Shown here piece after piece: positions 10,689 to 23,300 of a stretch of 64,000 nt of DNA. The DNA lies in assembly GCA_032821775.1 (NCBI GenBank), contig JAVLRN010000008.1, positions 1,736,001-1,800,000 of the forward strand, given 5' to 3'. How positions within the stretch are numbered: the stretch's first letter is position 1; every line of letters begins with the position of its first letter. Position numbers and translations under genes: made by a program. Origin of the DNA: Sanguinoderma infundibulare. Taxonomy: Eukaryota; Basidiomycota; Agaricomycetes; Polyporales; Polyporaceae. The notes below the pieces were generated by a model. The model did no database searches. It was given only the letters and a program-made list of their open reading frames with translations, and was not told the origin of the DNA.

Positions 10689-12596
10689 CTATGCGGAGGC
10701 GGCTGCAGCCTCAGAATCGGTCTCGAGGTCCTCGCGCGACACCTGAAAGCCGTGCCACCGCCAGATGAGGTGTATGTCGAGGTCCGCCGGCTCTTGCTCC
10801 TTGGTGCCAATCACGCCCTGGAACTGGTACACACACTTTGCCTGATTGAAAAATAAGAGAGGTGAATAATCGTCGAAGACGTGGGGAAGACAATGAATGA
10901 CTGACCACACCGAGCGTAACCTTGATCGCAGGCGGCCCAGGTGAGTACTTCTCTAGCTTCATGTCCTCGGCGGTCGCGATCTGCTCCTGACGCCTGACGA
11001 GCTTGAGGACGTTGCGAGCGGCGACCTCGCCCTGGAAGAACGCGTTGTGCCCCGCATTGATGGCCCCGAAGGCGTCGGCGGCATCGCCGATGACGAAGAT
11101 GTGCTCCGCAAGGACGCGAGTGGTCGGGTCCTCCCCGAGGTCAAGCTGCTGCTCGTCCTCATCCTCCTCCTCGGACAACGTACACTCAGTGGTGGGTGGC
11201 GAGGGAGCGGGCGTGTCAGCATCGGAAAGCGAGAGACTGCTGAGAGCTGCTGGGAGATCGTCGACCGGGACGGGCTTCGCAATCTGAAGCGTGCGGCGGA
11301 CGCGGGCCATGCCCCTGTCAGGCCCGTCGGAGATAACGGACTCTGGGTACGTTTCGCGGAGGAAAGCCGTGTTTGGGGTCTGGCCAGTACACAAGAGCTG
11401 TGTAGAGCACAAGAGGTGAGGATGGGGGCAATAGTCAAGATAAAATGAGGACATACGACGAGCTCGGCACGAATCTCGCGGCCGCTCTGGGTGCGGACGA
11501 CGCGCTCGCCGTCTCGAGTGTCCTTGCTGTGGAGCGAGGACAAGTCGAGACGGTCGCCGAGGATGGTGCAAACGTCGAGCGAGGACAGTGTGGAGAGGAC
11601 TGGGTTGATAGAATCAGCAACGTGATTCGAACGGTGAATAGGACCAGCGGAGGCTGAGCGGACGCTAGTAGCGGACGATCGATGACGTACTTTCAGTGTG
11701 CATGGCCTCATCGAAGCGGGGAAGGAGGCGGCTGCGGGAGTGAAGAAGGGTGACCCGAGTGGCTGGGTGGATCTCTGCAATATCCGAAGCGAATTCTGTA
11801 GGACACGCGGTCAGCAAATGTTGTGTGATCGATGAATGGCAGAAAATGAAGGACGCTGAGGATGGGCAGTGATCTAACCACCGGTGTGGGCGTCAGTGGG
11901 ACGGTGGTCCGGCATACCGGTCACTGGTCCGAAATGAAACGCGGAGGACGCAAGGACGGAAGGACGACTGGGAAGATGATGGCGGAAAGGCAAAGGAAGA
12001 CACTCACGGATACCGAGGGCACCCCCACCGACGACGAGAACGCTGGAAGCGCGTGCGATGCGCTTCTGGAACCTCTTGAGCCAGGCGATGCCGCCTTGCT
12101 TGGTGCCGCGCGAGACATCAAATACGCTGGCCTTGTCGACGTCTTCATCTGCGACTGGGCCCCAGAGATTGATGGGAGCCGGAAGGTGGCTGCCGAGGGC
12201 ATAGACGAGGAAGTCGAAGTGGAGGGTGCGGTCGCGGTCGGAGACGCCGTGTTCGGGGAAGGGCTTGTCGAGGACAAGCGAATGATGGGAAATGGAAGAA
12301 ACTGCGGCGTGAAGGAAGACGTGTGGAGAAGCGTCGGTAGACTTGCTAGGCGGGGACGCGGGGTCGGAGGAGGGCGGGGGGGTGAAGACGTTCTTGTAGG
12401 GGATGAATGCCTTGTGCTCGTGGCCGGGGAGGACGGCGTAGCGGGGGAGGACGTAGAGGTGGTTCATGTGGCTGTTCCTGTCGACGAGGACGACCCTCCA
12501 TCCTTGGGGGAGGCCCTGGGCGAGGAGGATGGCTACGCGCGCGCCGCCGTAGCTGGCCCCGAGGATGGCGACGGTCCTGGAGGGGATGCGAGCCAT
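10689..12596 (-). CDS. AIF/FSP1-like FAD-dependent oxidoreductase
   Basis: Pyridine nucleotide-disulfide oxidoreductase of the AMID/AIFM2 (FSP1) class. Such enzymes pass electrons from NAD(P)H through FAD to quinone-type acceptors. The start at 12596 gives MARIPSRTVAILGASYGGAR, a Rossmann GxxxGG FAD motif. An internal NAD(P)H-binding motif VLVVGGGALGI leads across an intron (about 11796-12007) into QFASDIAEIHP. The C-terminal FAD motif is HIFVIGDAADAFGAINAGHNA. Further introns lie near 11605-11690, 11400-11450 and 10853-10908, and all rejoin in frame. There is a low-complexity acidic insert (SEEEDEDEQQ) before the last FAD motif. Spliced length is about 500 aa, longer than human AIFM2 because of this insert and an N-terminal loop rich in Pro and Ser. 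No N-terminal targeting peptide is seen; a cytosolic or lipid-droplet site is possible. The stop is TAG at 10691-10689. Confidence 0.87.
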
Positions 12597-14618
12597 GTAC
12601 GTATTAGGGCGTAAAGGTAGAGTAAGAGCTCGCGGGGGCCAGGCTTGTCTGTCCGAGAGAGGGAATGAGGGCAGCGTTATAAGGGCCCCTCCGGAACACG
12701 CTCCAGCCCATCTTCCGGCCGAAAAGAAAGAAAGCGGAGGAGACAAGCATCAGCCCTCCACCACAGGCGAATCGCGAGCCGCGATCAGTCCCGCCGGAAA
12801 ATCTTATCAGATAGGCCGCAACGTGTCGCCATCATATCAGATAACTCCCCTCCCGATTGGCCCCAGATGGCGGTCGAACCACGGCGACGTCTATCTCCCC
12901 GTCCAAATCTATTGCCGCGCCCCCCAACCCGCGCCCTCCGCCCCCACCGTCCCTTCGTCCGACGACTCCGATGCGCTCCGTCTCAGACTCATTCGCCTTG
13001 GCCTCACTACCGTTCGCCAGGGTCGTTGCGCCAAGCGTGAGATGCGCAACGTGTCCTGCTCTCATCGCCCTGCGGCGTTCTCGTGTGCGGCCCCCCGCGC
13101 GGGAACTTGGCGACGTCGGAACTTTGTTACCAATCGAACCCGGCCGTGGCCCATTCTCATCCATGACATTCGTCGTCGCCCGGTCCAAAGCTACTTATCC
13201 CTGGCCCGTGCGCGCAAATGATAGCCCAAACGTTACGGCCGGTGCCTTTGTGCGTGGATGCACACCGACACAATGCCATGATTGTCCATCGTCGCGCATG
13301 ATGTGCGCGTTGGCCATGAGAAACCTTATCCACCATCGCGGCCAATGAGCGGCAGCAGCTTCTCTGACGCTTTGCTCCGCGATGTGATGCTTGGAATGTC
13401 TTTGAGAAGGCGAGGTACGCTGGCGGCCCATTCTTCTCCTTCAGCTGACGCATCGATAACTAACCCCACCCCACTCGTCCCCAGCGAATCGGAAACACCA
13501 CTGGATGACCACATCCTCCATAGCACGCTCGTCATTCCCCATCGACGCTTCTAGCACCCCACGCCGATGCCTCGCCCATGGATCCCGACCACGAACCGCT
13601 CGAGACGCACTCGACTTCAGGTCCCGGTCGAGCGCCAACCGTCATCCCCACTTCTGTCTTGCCGACTGGGTGCGATAGGACGCGACGATCCACAAGATTC
13701 TGTGCCTGTCAGCGGTGCAGCCTTTCCAAAAACCCGGCGCAGAGCCTGCAGGCAGATCCTTTCTATCTTTGTCCGTCCTCCTTTTCGTCTCTACGACGTC
13801 CAACTCTCGTCGCTTGCGATCACCGACTCAAGCTTCTTTGAGCGTAGCTACCGACCATTCAGTCTCCCTTTGATATGTCAGGTGCGCCATATATCACATA
13901 TCTCGTCTTCGAATGACAAAAACCTTCGCCATTCAAGCATCCACTCCTCCTCCGCGATTGTCCTCCTGACCATCCAAGCTTGTCGACGGAGGATCAAACA
14001 CCTTCCTGCGATGACCGGCAAGAATACCTTCCTGATGTACCTAGACCGTGCTCACCACTCAACGTTCACACGACCGGCAATGAGCAGATAACACCCACCA
14101 GTTGAACAGCCTTGCAACACGACCGGAAATGGTTTCCTGTTACTTATAAGCCTCTTCCGGACCTGAATTCTGAAGGCTCCGAGTAGTAGACGGATAACAA
14201 CCACTTATTACCCGTTAGTAGACCATCAGGGTCGGAATGAAACCGTCAGAACGCTATCACTTAGCTTCGATGTGTAGGGGACATCAAAGAAGAGTAGTCA
14301 TGAAGTTTGGGCTTTGGACTCGCGATTGATCGCCTCGTACCCATTCGTCTTATCTCGCATCCCCCCTTGTTTTCTGGTGCGCTCAGCAAGTTACGACGGA
14401 TGACCGCGACGTTTTTCTATTCAAGGATTCGACGGACAGAGGACGGAAATAGCCCCAGTCACATCTTTCAAGAGTCATAACCGCACCTTCACCGGTGCCT
14501 GGTGACGCTCGTCGTGCGCGTGTAGCGGTAGCGCAAACACTATCAACTTCTTTCCCAGCTCGTCGAACTTCGAATTCTATCCTCGATCTACACGATTCCT
14601 TCGTCTTTCCCTCCTAAC
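12597..14618. other. Intergenic region, 2 kb, no supported gene
   Basis: GC-rich at 12800-13350, where long open frames overlap on both strands (for example 12857-13348 on + and 12832-13188 on -). Their translations are Pro/Arg/Ala-biased and show no domain, so I treat them as composition effects. The rest is lower in GC with no coding signal. It carries the promoter of the oxidoreductase on its left side. Confidence 0.4.
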
Positions 14619-15388
14619 ATGCCTCCCTCTGCAGAAGGTGCGTGTAGATGTTCGATTCCAGTTTACGGATAGCTGACGACTTGCTTGGAAAACATCTTGA
14701 GCGTCCTGCTCCCGTCCGTGTGCAGACCGACTCGTTGTCGCCCCATGGTACACCTGGCGAGATCCTCGACGCGATCCTCTACCACCTGGACAACGACTAT
14801 CCTTCTCTACGCGTATCCACCCTCGTCAACCATTTCTGGTCTTCGTTCGCGCGATGTCATCTGTTCTCCACGCTCGTCTGCCGAACCAGACGCCCCGGAC
14901 CTGTCGCCGCAACGGCTTTCCTCTTTCCTCGTCGCAACTCCAGACATCGGGCCATACGCGCGTTCTCTCAAGATTCTCTGGAGAAAAAAGAAAACCCCCT
15001 TCGGACACCACGGTAGCCGCGGAAGATGTCATCCCCGCTCTCCGCTCTCCGCGCTCCCCAATCTCGAACGCCTCTCCTTCGAGCGAGTCCAGCTCCTCGC
15101 CCGCACCCGCCCGCACGACCCGCCCATAGACCTCTCAACTACTCCGTGCACCAAGATCTCCACCGTCAGCCTATACGCCATCCGCCACTAGTGCCTTTCT
15201 TCGGAACACTCCGGGACCGACGCGGACCCGCCGGGCCGCTCCGCGCCGTGCTCAGGTTCGCGCACCACAGCGATGGGAACGAGTCCTTTGCGGCCTTCCT
15301 GAACGTCTTGGGGCCCGACGTCGCCTATCTCTCGTGCAACACGCTCGGCTGCGCGAACCACGTCGGCGTCCTCCCCAGTGCTACTTAG
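14619..15388 (+). pseudogene. F-box-like gene broken by frameshifts
   Basis: An F-box-like segment reads TPGEILDAILYHLDNDYPSL, followed by STLVNHFWSSFARCHLFSTLVC, the usual start of agaricomycete F-box proteins (ubiquitin-ligase substrate adaptors). The continuation PDIGPYARSLKILW lies in the next frame from about 14880. EDVIPAL near 15025 is in a third frame, and LSALPNLERLSFERVQLL is back in the second. A stop follows at about 15189, and leucine-rich-like sequence (FAAFLNVLGPDVAYLSCN) resumes in the first frame up to 15388. No intron explains these zero-gap shifts, so the copy looks inactive. A possible original start is ATG at 14619 with an intron to about 14724. An intact F-box-type gene lies at 39411-40764. 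Confidence 0.62.
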
Positions 15389-16948
15389 GCAATGTAAGCC
15401 CCCACTGGCTCCGCGGTCGTCGACACGCTCGTCCTGTGCTGGACAGTGGGAGCAGCACGCCGCCCTCGTCCTCGGCCAGCTGCTCCTGCGCCCTCCCTCC
15501 CAGTGCGCGCATCGCCGCATCACGATAAGGTTCCAGACCTACCGCTCCCCGCCCCCCGACCCCGCCGCCCACACTGGTACATACTGGTCTGGGTGAGAGA
15601 ACAGTACGGCGCGGGTACTGGGTACTGCAGGCATTGCTGAACCCGTCTGCGGCGCCGGCCTTGCACGACGGGGTGGACCTCGGACCTCGAGCGCGCGCTC
15701 CTGCCAAGGGTGGAGAGGGGAGTTTGTCTGGAGGCGTTGACGTGGGTGCTGTGCGACGGCGATTATGGAGCAATATAATACGGCGACTACTGTACCTGCC
15801 TCAGGGGGCCTCTCCCTTCGACGACGGATTCGGATGGCTCCTCGGCGCAGTCGGTCGTCGACCGCCAGGAGGAGGAAGAGTTTGACTGCTACGTCAACTA
15901 CGTGAGAGAAGGCGTTTGCAAGGGTCGACGCTAGGGGACTAGACTTGTCCAAATCCCGATGGGCTGGGCGTAATTGGCTTGCACTGCCGGAACTGAACAG
16001 CGTACTACAGCATAGGCCCAGAGGGTAGAGAGGCTGCCAGAGCCCGAAAACCCGAAAACTCGACAACACTCGACGCACAATACCAATACAATACACTATA
16101 GCTAGACCCCATTATCGACACAGGATCCTGGCGTGTCCTGAAACAAATGCCGAGGAATGAGGACCAACGGCGGCTGATAGGAGCGTCGAATCGATCACCT
16201 CGAACTCTGGTGCAGTATATTGGGGGGCGTTTTCAGTGTTCGATGAGGTGGTGCGATCGCGAAAACGGTGGAGTCCATAACCTCCGCAAATCACATCCAT
16301 TACGAAAAGAAGATGGCAGGATGAACGTGAAACGGAGACATAACGATATAACGGAGCATGGGGGTATGATACAGTGGCGGAGAACGTTTCCAAACGAACA
16401 AACCTGTCTATCTAGTGATAATTATAACCGGAAGCAAAAAAACACAAACGGTTCTAAGTAAGGTGTGGCGCCGTGGGACGGATGGCGACCGAGTTTTGTG
16501 TATGATGTGTTGTTGTACTACACGGGGGAGCATGCACATGAGCGAATCTAAGCCGGAGAACCTCTAAATTATCTATAGTGAAAATGCGAGGGAGAGTTCG
16601 TGTCTGGGGGGGAGCTTCGTGACCGGTTCCTTGTAAGAGAGAAACTAAAGTGCGACTGTGACGACGACAAAGCGATAAAAAATCTAACATGTAAATCGTA
16701 CCTGAAGACGCAGGGCTGGTGGGTGAAACTACATTCATGGCAAGCATTGCAGGAGAGATAAGATGAAGACGAGGGGGATTAGATGACGAGACGAGACGAG
16801 AGCGTAAAAAACGAGTGGACGCGAAGCAGAATCATTAGCGGCGCTAGTACTTGCCGTCCTTCCCGCCCCAACCGGAGGTCGATATGGCAACATGAGTTAT
16901 GAGTATGTCCATGGCAAAAAAATAAATAAAAAGTCCGAACGCGACCGT
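15389..16948. other. Intergenic region, 1.5 kb, no gene seen
   Basis: The left end continues degenerate, GC-rich sequence from the F-box relic. 16100-16900 is AT-richer, with stops in all frames, and includes the 3' flank of the transporter gene. No repeat or RNA gene recognised. Confidence 0.45.
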
Positions 16949-19900
16949 TCACAGCGTGAAGAGCCCCGCGGCGCGCCGCCTGGACGGGATCGGGTGCACG
17001 AGCACGAGGGAGATGCCGAGGCCGACGGTGAGCCCGAGCGAGACCGAGATGAGCTGGAGCGCGGTCTGGAAGCCGGAGAGGTAGGACTCGTTCGAGGACG
17101 AGCCCGACTCCTGCTGCTGCACGAACGTGAACAGCCCGCCGTTTGCCAGCCCGGACGGGAGCTGGAACAAGATGCCGGTGATCTGCGCGGAGGGCGTGTC
17201 TGAGCGATGTCCGGCCAGATGTTTGGAGCGGACAGGGGGGCAGGAGAGCCAGGGGGGGAGGAGGGGGGGAGGGGAGAGCTCACCATGACGACGAAAGCGC
17301 TGCCGTTGAAGAACCTCCCGTAGATGTTCGCGACGAAGCCGACGGCGAGCGCGCCGGCCGCCGCCGAGATGTCGCTCTGGTTGCGGAAGCGGGTGCCGGT
17401 GAAGTGGTTCGTCACCCATCCGATGCAGGATATGACGACGAGGAGGTACTGCGAGGCGCATCGCGTCGGTCATCATCGAGGGGCAAGACACAGGGAGAGT
17501 TTGTCGACTCACTAATTCCCGTCGGTTCCATGGCGTTTGGAGCCTCAAGCTCAGGAAGAACGAGTACAGAGGAACCGAGAGGAATGCTGCAGAGGGAGGC
17601 AGAGGAGGATTAGCCGACGAAGGACACCGAATGGCGTAGGAAGGTACCCACCCCACCACAAAGATGGGGTGCGTTGCCACCACGGCCCATGCGGGTCGTG
17701 GCTCAAGCCGCACGTAAGATCGTCAGAGCCAGCGAGGCTGCGATTAGTGAGCTTCGAAAACGCCGTGGCGCCGATCGCCAGGCCAAAGCCGAGGAACAGC
17801 GAATATATACAAGAAAAGCACACGCGCACCGCGCCCGAGACGATGTTGCGCGACGAAAGCTCCAGGCTTCCGCACAGGACGATGAAGCCGGGGAGGATGA
17901 GGACTACCGAGGCCGATGCGATGGCGGAGTAGCAGAAAAACGGGGCGGAGGCGAGAGCGGCGGCGATGAAGCTGAAGATCGTGGCGACGGTGATCCTGGA
18001 AAACCGTGTGTGAGTGCCGACTCCCGTCAATCGGCGAAACACGAGAGAGGTACGCACTCGAAGACGTTGGAGTACAGTTCGTTACGAGCAGCGAAGAATT
18101 GAATCAGGATGAGGAGGCAGCCGAGGGGGAAAGCCACCAAACAGTCGAGGAAAGAACCGTTGAAACTGACGCTGCAGATCGACGCGGAGCACGCGCCGCC
18201 GATAAGAACGATTTGCCAGTTCTTGTAAAACGGCCTGCGACGCATCAGCTCGTCCAACTCGACAGAAGCATCCTTGACCGAGATGTCGTCATGGATAACC
18301 TACGTGCGGCATGCGGTGAATGAGCAAACTTGCCACAACAATTATCCAAAAATATATCAGCAGAGCGCACCTTCCAGTAAAGCTCGTGGGCCTCCTGCAG
18401 CTTCCCGATGTCGAGCGCGCTTCCCTGGCGGATGAACTTGATGTTGCTCGTGCCCGTCCCGACGTCGTCGAACGAGATCAGCATCATGTCCGGCAGGTAC
18501 ATGCACGACAGCTCGATATCCAGCACCTTCGCCGTCGCCTTCATCTGCGCCTGCAGCCGGTGCGTCGGCCCGCCGAACATCATCAACGCGCGCGCGAGCT
18601 TGAGCACGAACTCTTGGCGACAGACGATCTCGGCGACATGCCGTGTGATCTGCGCACCAGGGGAAAATTAAGGAGACAAAAAAAATTAGCGCACCGGAGG
18701 GAACGTGCACCGTCTAAAACTGACCCAAATCTCCGCTTTCTTCCGTTTCCGCCGCCTCTCCCTCTTCTCTTCCATACCGCTCTCGTACTCGTCCGCTCCG
18801 AATTCCGTCGCGGGCGTGCTCGGCACCGTGCTTGGGGTGATCCTGCCGGTGAACTTCGGGAGGTCTTTGAGCACGCCGCTCCAGCGCTGCTTGCCCGGAG
18901 GCGGGACGATGGGGGACTGCGAGCCATGAGATGAGTAGGGAAGGACCGTCTCCTCGCTGCCGGGCGTCGGTGGACCGGACATGGCTGGCGAGCGGAGCGA
19001 CTGGTCGTCGAAGTGGATACTTCGCGAACGCGTCAGCGGCTTCCGACCCGCAGACGAGCCGGCCTTCGGCAGCTTGCCCTCGTCGAGAGAATACCTACGA
19101 AACGCATGTGAGATCAAGATAGAGTGAGTAAAACGTCGTCGCGTACCTGGAGAGGTGGTAGCCAGGTCGCTTGAGATCAGGCGCGACCGTAGCGGACACG
19201 GGCGCGGCGACACCTGCGATGTTGCTGGTGCTCGCGATAAGGGGCCCGAACACGCCGGCGCCGCCTCGCGACTTGGGCGGTCGGCTGCCTCCAAGTCCGA
19301 CGCGGGCCCAGGGGTGGCTAGGTGGGGGACGCAAGGACGACGTGGAAGCATTCTCTTGAGGAGGGAAGTAACCGTCGATCTGGGCGGGAACAGGCGGGGA
19401 AGGCATGGCAATGGCGGAGGACATTGTCGTCGGCGGACCGTTGTACATGGACGGCACCCGGGATTCGTCGATGGACGAGTGTGCTGGGGTGGTCATGCCG
19501 GACTGTAGCGCGGACACGGGCTCGTAGAAGGACAATAGGGTAGAGAGAACACCCTTGGGTTCTGAAGGCTTGACTTCGAGGCGTGCTTCCGCGCCCTTCT
19601 CGATATCGCTTGACGCACCTCGGTCTCTGAAAAAGGCCCGGCGCGGCTTCTTGTCTTTATGATCGGCGTCCGACGGTGCGTCCGACTCGGAGCGGCGGTG
19701 TCGGTCCTTGCCCTTGAACTTGAAGAGATTGAACTTGTGGGCACGGAGGACCTTTTGAGCCTGTTGGTGGGAGTACTGCTCGATGTCGCGTCCAGGGAGG
19801 CCAGCGGTCTCGAGCCTGTCGATGAAGTGCTCACCAGGGACTTCGTGGATGGGGGAAATGCCCGGGGAAGGAGAGGAAGGGAGAGATAGCCCGGGGGTCA

Positions 19901-20328
19901 TAGCAGTCGGAGCTTGCGCAGACAAAGGATGCATGGTGCGGTCCCGGTCTGTGGACGTGGAGCGATGACGTTCGAGTGCATGGGTGAGGGTCTCGAACGC
20001 CTCGGGCTAAAGAGTGTCGACAATAGACAAGGGTCAGAAAAGGGACACGAGGGTGATAATGGAGACGTACATCCAGCCCATGTTCGTCCAAAGCCCTTGG
20101 GGAAGGCGAAGGCTGGCTCTCGTCAAACATCCATTGGACTCGACGGGGCGTCTTGGTACCCGACCGGCGTGTACCGCCGGGCGGGCGAGAGTCGGGCTGA
20201 GCGGCCTTGTCTGGACCATTCGCGTTCAGAGGAGTGTCCATGGCCGGTGACTCATTTGAAGACGGCGGGCTCGGGTTCGCGGAATGGAGGATGCTGGCTA
20301 TAGAGGGAACATGGTGGGGCGGGGGCAT
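16949..20328 (-). CDS. ThrE/Prm10-type membrane transporter
   Basis: Member of the ThrE family (threonine/serine exporter-like; yeast Prm10 is a relative), an integral membrane protein with an N-terminal soluble amidohydrolase-like half. The diagnostic segment is FVLKLARALMMFGGPTHRLQ, then LDIELSCMYLPDMMLISFDD and IKFIRQGSALDIGKLQEAHE. Membrane segments follow over several exons (IVLIGGACSASICSV, ILPGFIVLCGSLELSSRNIVSG, FLSVPLYSFFLSLRL, VISCIGWVTNHF, LISVSLGLTVGLGISLVLVH), ending RRRAAGLFTL. About 400 N-terminal residues are low-complexity, Ser/Pro-rich and basic, including PEAFETLTHALERHRS. At least seven introns, mostly with a GTGAGT-like donor. The start at 20328 (MPPPHHVPSIASILH) is the first in-frame ATG; an upstream exon cannot be excluded. 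Substrate is inferred only from the family. Confidence 0.85.
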
Positions 20329-23300
20329 CAGCGGAGCCTTGGAGAGGCGAAGGGGAGGGGGGTTTCGACGACACTGACGAACCAGTGGTCTGTGCACCTT
20401 GACCAAATACCGGTTGCGGACTTGCGGCCGGACTTGCGGGCCTGAAACAGGTTCGAGAACGGACGTTTGTTGAGAAGCGGGATTAATCACTAGGTCGACA
20501 CGACAAAGATTTTTCAGTCACGGGCTGATGCGACCCTGTGGGGAAAACGCGATTGGTGGACGAGGTGAGGGAGGGACTCCGAGGGAGGAATGGTCCGTGG
20601 CAGAGGAAGGACGAAATATACGCAAAGGAACGCCACCAGAAGCGCAAGACCCTGGCAAGCCCATGGCGGGAATCGACAAACTGCCGAGCACAGCGTCGGC
20701 TCTTGGAGTGAGAACTCGAAAACGAGGCCCGAACTTGACGTCAACGCCCAATCAAAACCGCCCGACAACCACCATCCCGCCTCGGTCCGCGCTCCGGCCA
20801 GGTCCACCCCGACGTCCCTCCCGCCCTCGGCCCAATTTTGCATCCCCGCGCCCCTGCGGACTCCTGCTCGCTGTCGTCCTCCAAATCGCCCTGCGCGTCG
20901 AGCAAACAGAATCGCTGCATCGACTTGGCCTTGTCTCCGGCTCCAAACGACAGATAGAGCTCCCTTCGCGTGAAATTTTATCCACCCTACCGAGTTCCAA
21001 AATGATTCCTGTGCTTTCCCTTACCGGCATCTGGGCATCTCCACGGTCCGCGGGCGCAGCTAGGCGATGTTCGGCCCAGTCGATAAGCCACGGCCTATCT
21101 TGCACCTTCTCCAGCATCGTGGTGGAGCTGGCGAGCGCTGTCGTGTGAGCGCTGGACCTCTATTTACGGATGCAGGCCGAACGCATGTTCGACAACAAGA
21201 TGGCAGCTCCTCGAGGTCTTGTCTCCATCTTGTTCCTTTCAAACCCCTCTGCAGGTACACGCCCGTCGTCATCGCTCCAAGTGAAGTAAACAAAAGGTAG
21301 GAGTGAGGCACACCTATGATCCTTGTGCATTGACCAAGTGCTCACGCAACCCCCTCACCTGCCCAGGCGTCGGACGTCCGCTCCACCTCGCTCTAAACCC
21401 AGTGCCCGCACGCGATTGCTCCCGTCTTCGTGGGTCTCTTCGTCTGTCATCGCTGCCAGTAGAAGGTGTGGGGTGGTAGAGCTTGCAAGAGGCTTCGATC
21501 GAGGTCAAAGACATGGTGGCGTCTGCGAAGACGCTGCCATGCCGTCAGGAGGCCTGTGGCGAGGAGGCAAGTGAAGATCATCGCACGATCCGGCCGCCTC
21601 CTCCGTACCCACGCTCGTCCTTCCATCTTCCGGGTCGTTTTGCCAGGACCTCGAGCTGGACATGGACCGGTACGGCGCGCCGCCCTCAGCACTCAGCACT
21701 ACTTCATCCGCGGAGAGACGGTCCAGTGTGGCTCCCCCCAATGAACTGTGGCACCCAAGACGTCGGGCGAGTTCGGGGGTTCAGCCGCCATCCGGAGAAG
21801 GTATATTTACTCATTTACACGTCCCCTACCCGCCGTCCTGCCGTGAAGAACCGAAGCTCCACAGCAAGACTGAATGTCGCCTGGCACCTGAGTTGGGGCG
21901 CAAGTGTGCTTGTGATCCACGACGGAAGGACTTTGGGTTCTGTCGGTTCAGAGTTCGAAATTGAAGGTGTGCGTGCGCAGCACAAGGACTCGTGGAGAGG
22001 GTTAGCGATTCATTTGTAACTCGATGGGCGTATATTCGTGGTTCTAACGCTCCATTCATCCCCCAAGCCGCAGACCTGGTATGGGGTACTAAGGTTACTA
22101 TTTATAGGCTGGACTGTCGCTCGATTGCCACTCAATACGGCGCACAATTATGCAACCAGAGCCCCAGTCGTCTCTTGCTATCGATTCAAGGGATGTTCTT
22201 GCTCCAGATCGTCCTTCCTTTGTGTTATAGAATCCGCAGTACGAACTGAAGAACTAAGAAGGCCATCCTGGCTGCAAGATAGATCATTCTCTCCCACCTC
22301 ACACCCCACAGTCACGCTGTCGCTGACTTGATCAATGTTGAGCGGCGTCATGCATTACTGGTGGCCAGGCCGGCGTGACCGATCTCCGGGTCGTGCAATG
22401 TCCTGATCCTGGTTGTCCAGCTCGAGACAAGCACAGGAAGGGTCGCCCGACAGCGGAGCGCGCGTCAGCGGTCTGTCGCAAATAAAGATGAAGTGCGTGT
22501 TCTTGATCTATTGTACCAGAAACCAATAACATTCATGACTGATTCTAGACCGCAGGGACATGGACATCGCTAAGTATGGATGCGGGTATACCCGCGAACA
22601 TTTTTGTCGTATCTGTACACGGACTGGCAATGGCCGTCAAAGAAAACTCCGTAATTTCTTGCGCGGCGCAACATGTTCAAATCATCTCACCGAGGGTCCG
22701 AGAACGATGAGGAGAGTGTGGTGGGAACGCTGAAAGGCTGCTGCGTGGCCCAAGAATCCCCCAGTAATTTTTCTGGTTGGACCAGAGGGCTTTGTCCGCC
22801 GAGCAACTCATGGTTAAAGCGTGAGTTCCACCCCTACTCTGGGTGCAGATGACGTGGATGTCCTCAAATTACGGGCATTTATTAGGAACTCCTCCCGAAG
22901 GCCACAGGGGCAAGAGCAGAAGCGACGAGAGCCTCGCACCCTTCGGGTATCACGGCGGGCATTCCGTTGTCTGTGTGTCTGTGTTCGGGCCCACCCAATC
23001 AACGACACTGCGTGGTCCGGGTGCCATGCCTCGGGGGCGTCATGACACTCTCGTCAGCGGATGCTCTCGTACCTCTCAACGAGTATAGGTTCTGGCCTGG
23101 TCTCCGACTTGAATGCAAATAAACTACCGTCTCCGAGAAGCAGAATGGCAACGAATAGACTTCAGATATGGACACCTTCTTGAAAACTTCCACAGGTCGG
23201 AAAGCATTCTGCAAGAGCCAATTTTATATGCCAACGGGCGGAGGGGCTCCGCTGCGTTTCGTCATGGTCAGTCCCAAGTAGCTTCGTAACCTGGGAGGGA

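Noticed and set aside
12832..13348. Long overlapping open frames on both strands
   Set aside because: The stretch is GC-rich, which makes stops rare. The products are Pro/Arg/Ala/Gly-biased without motifs.
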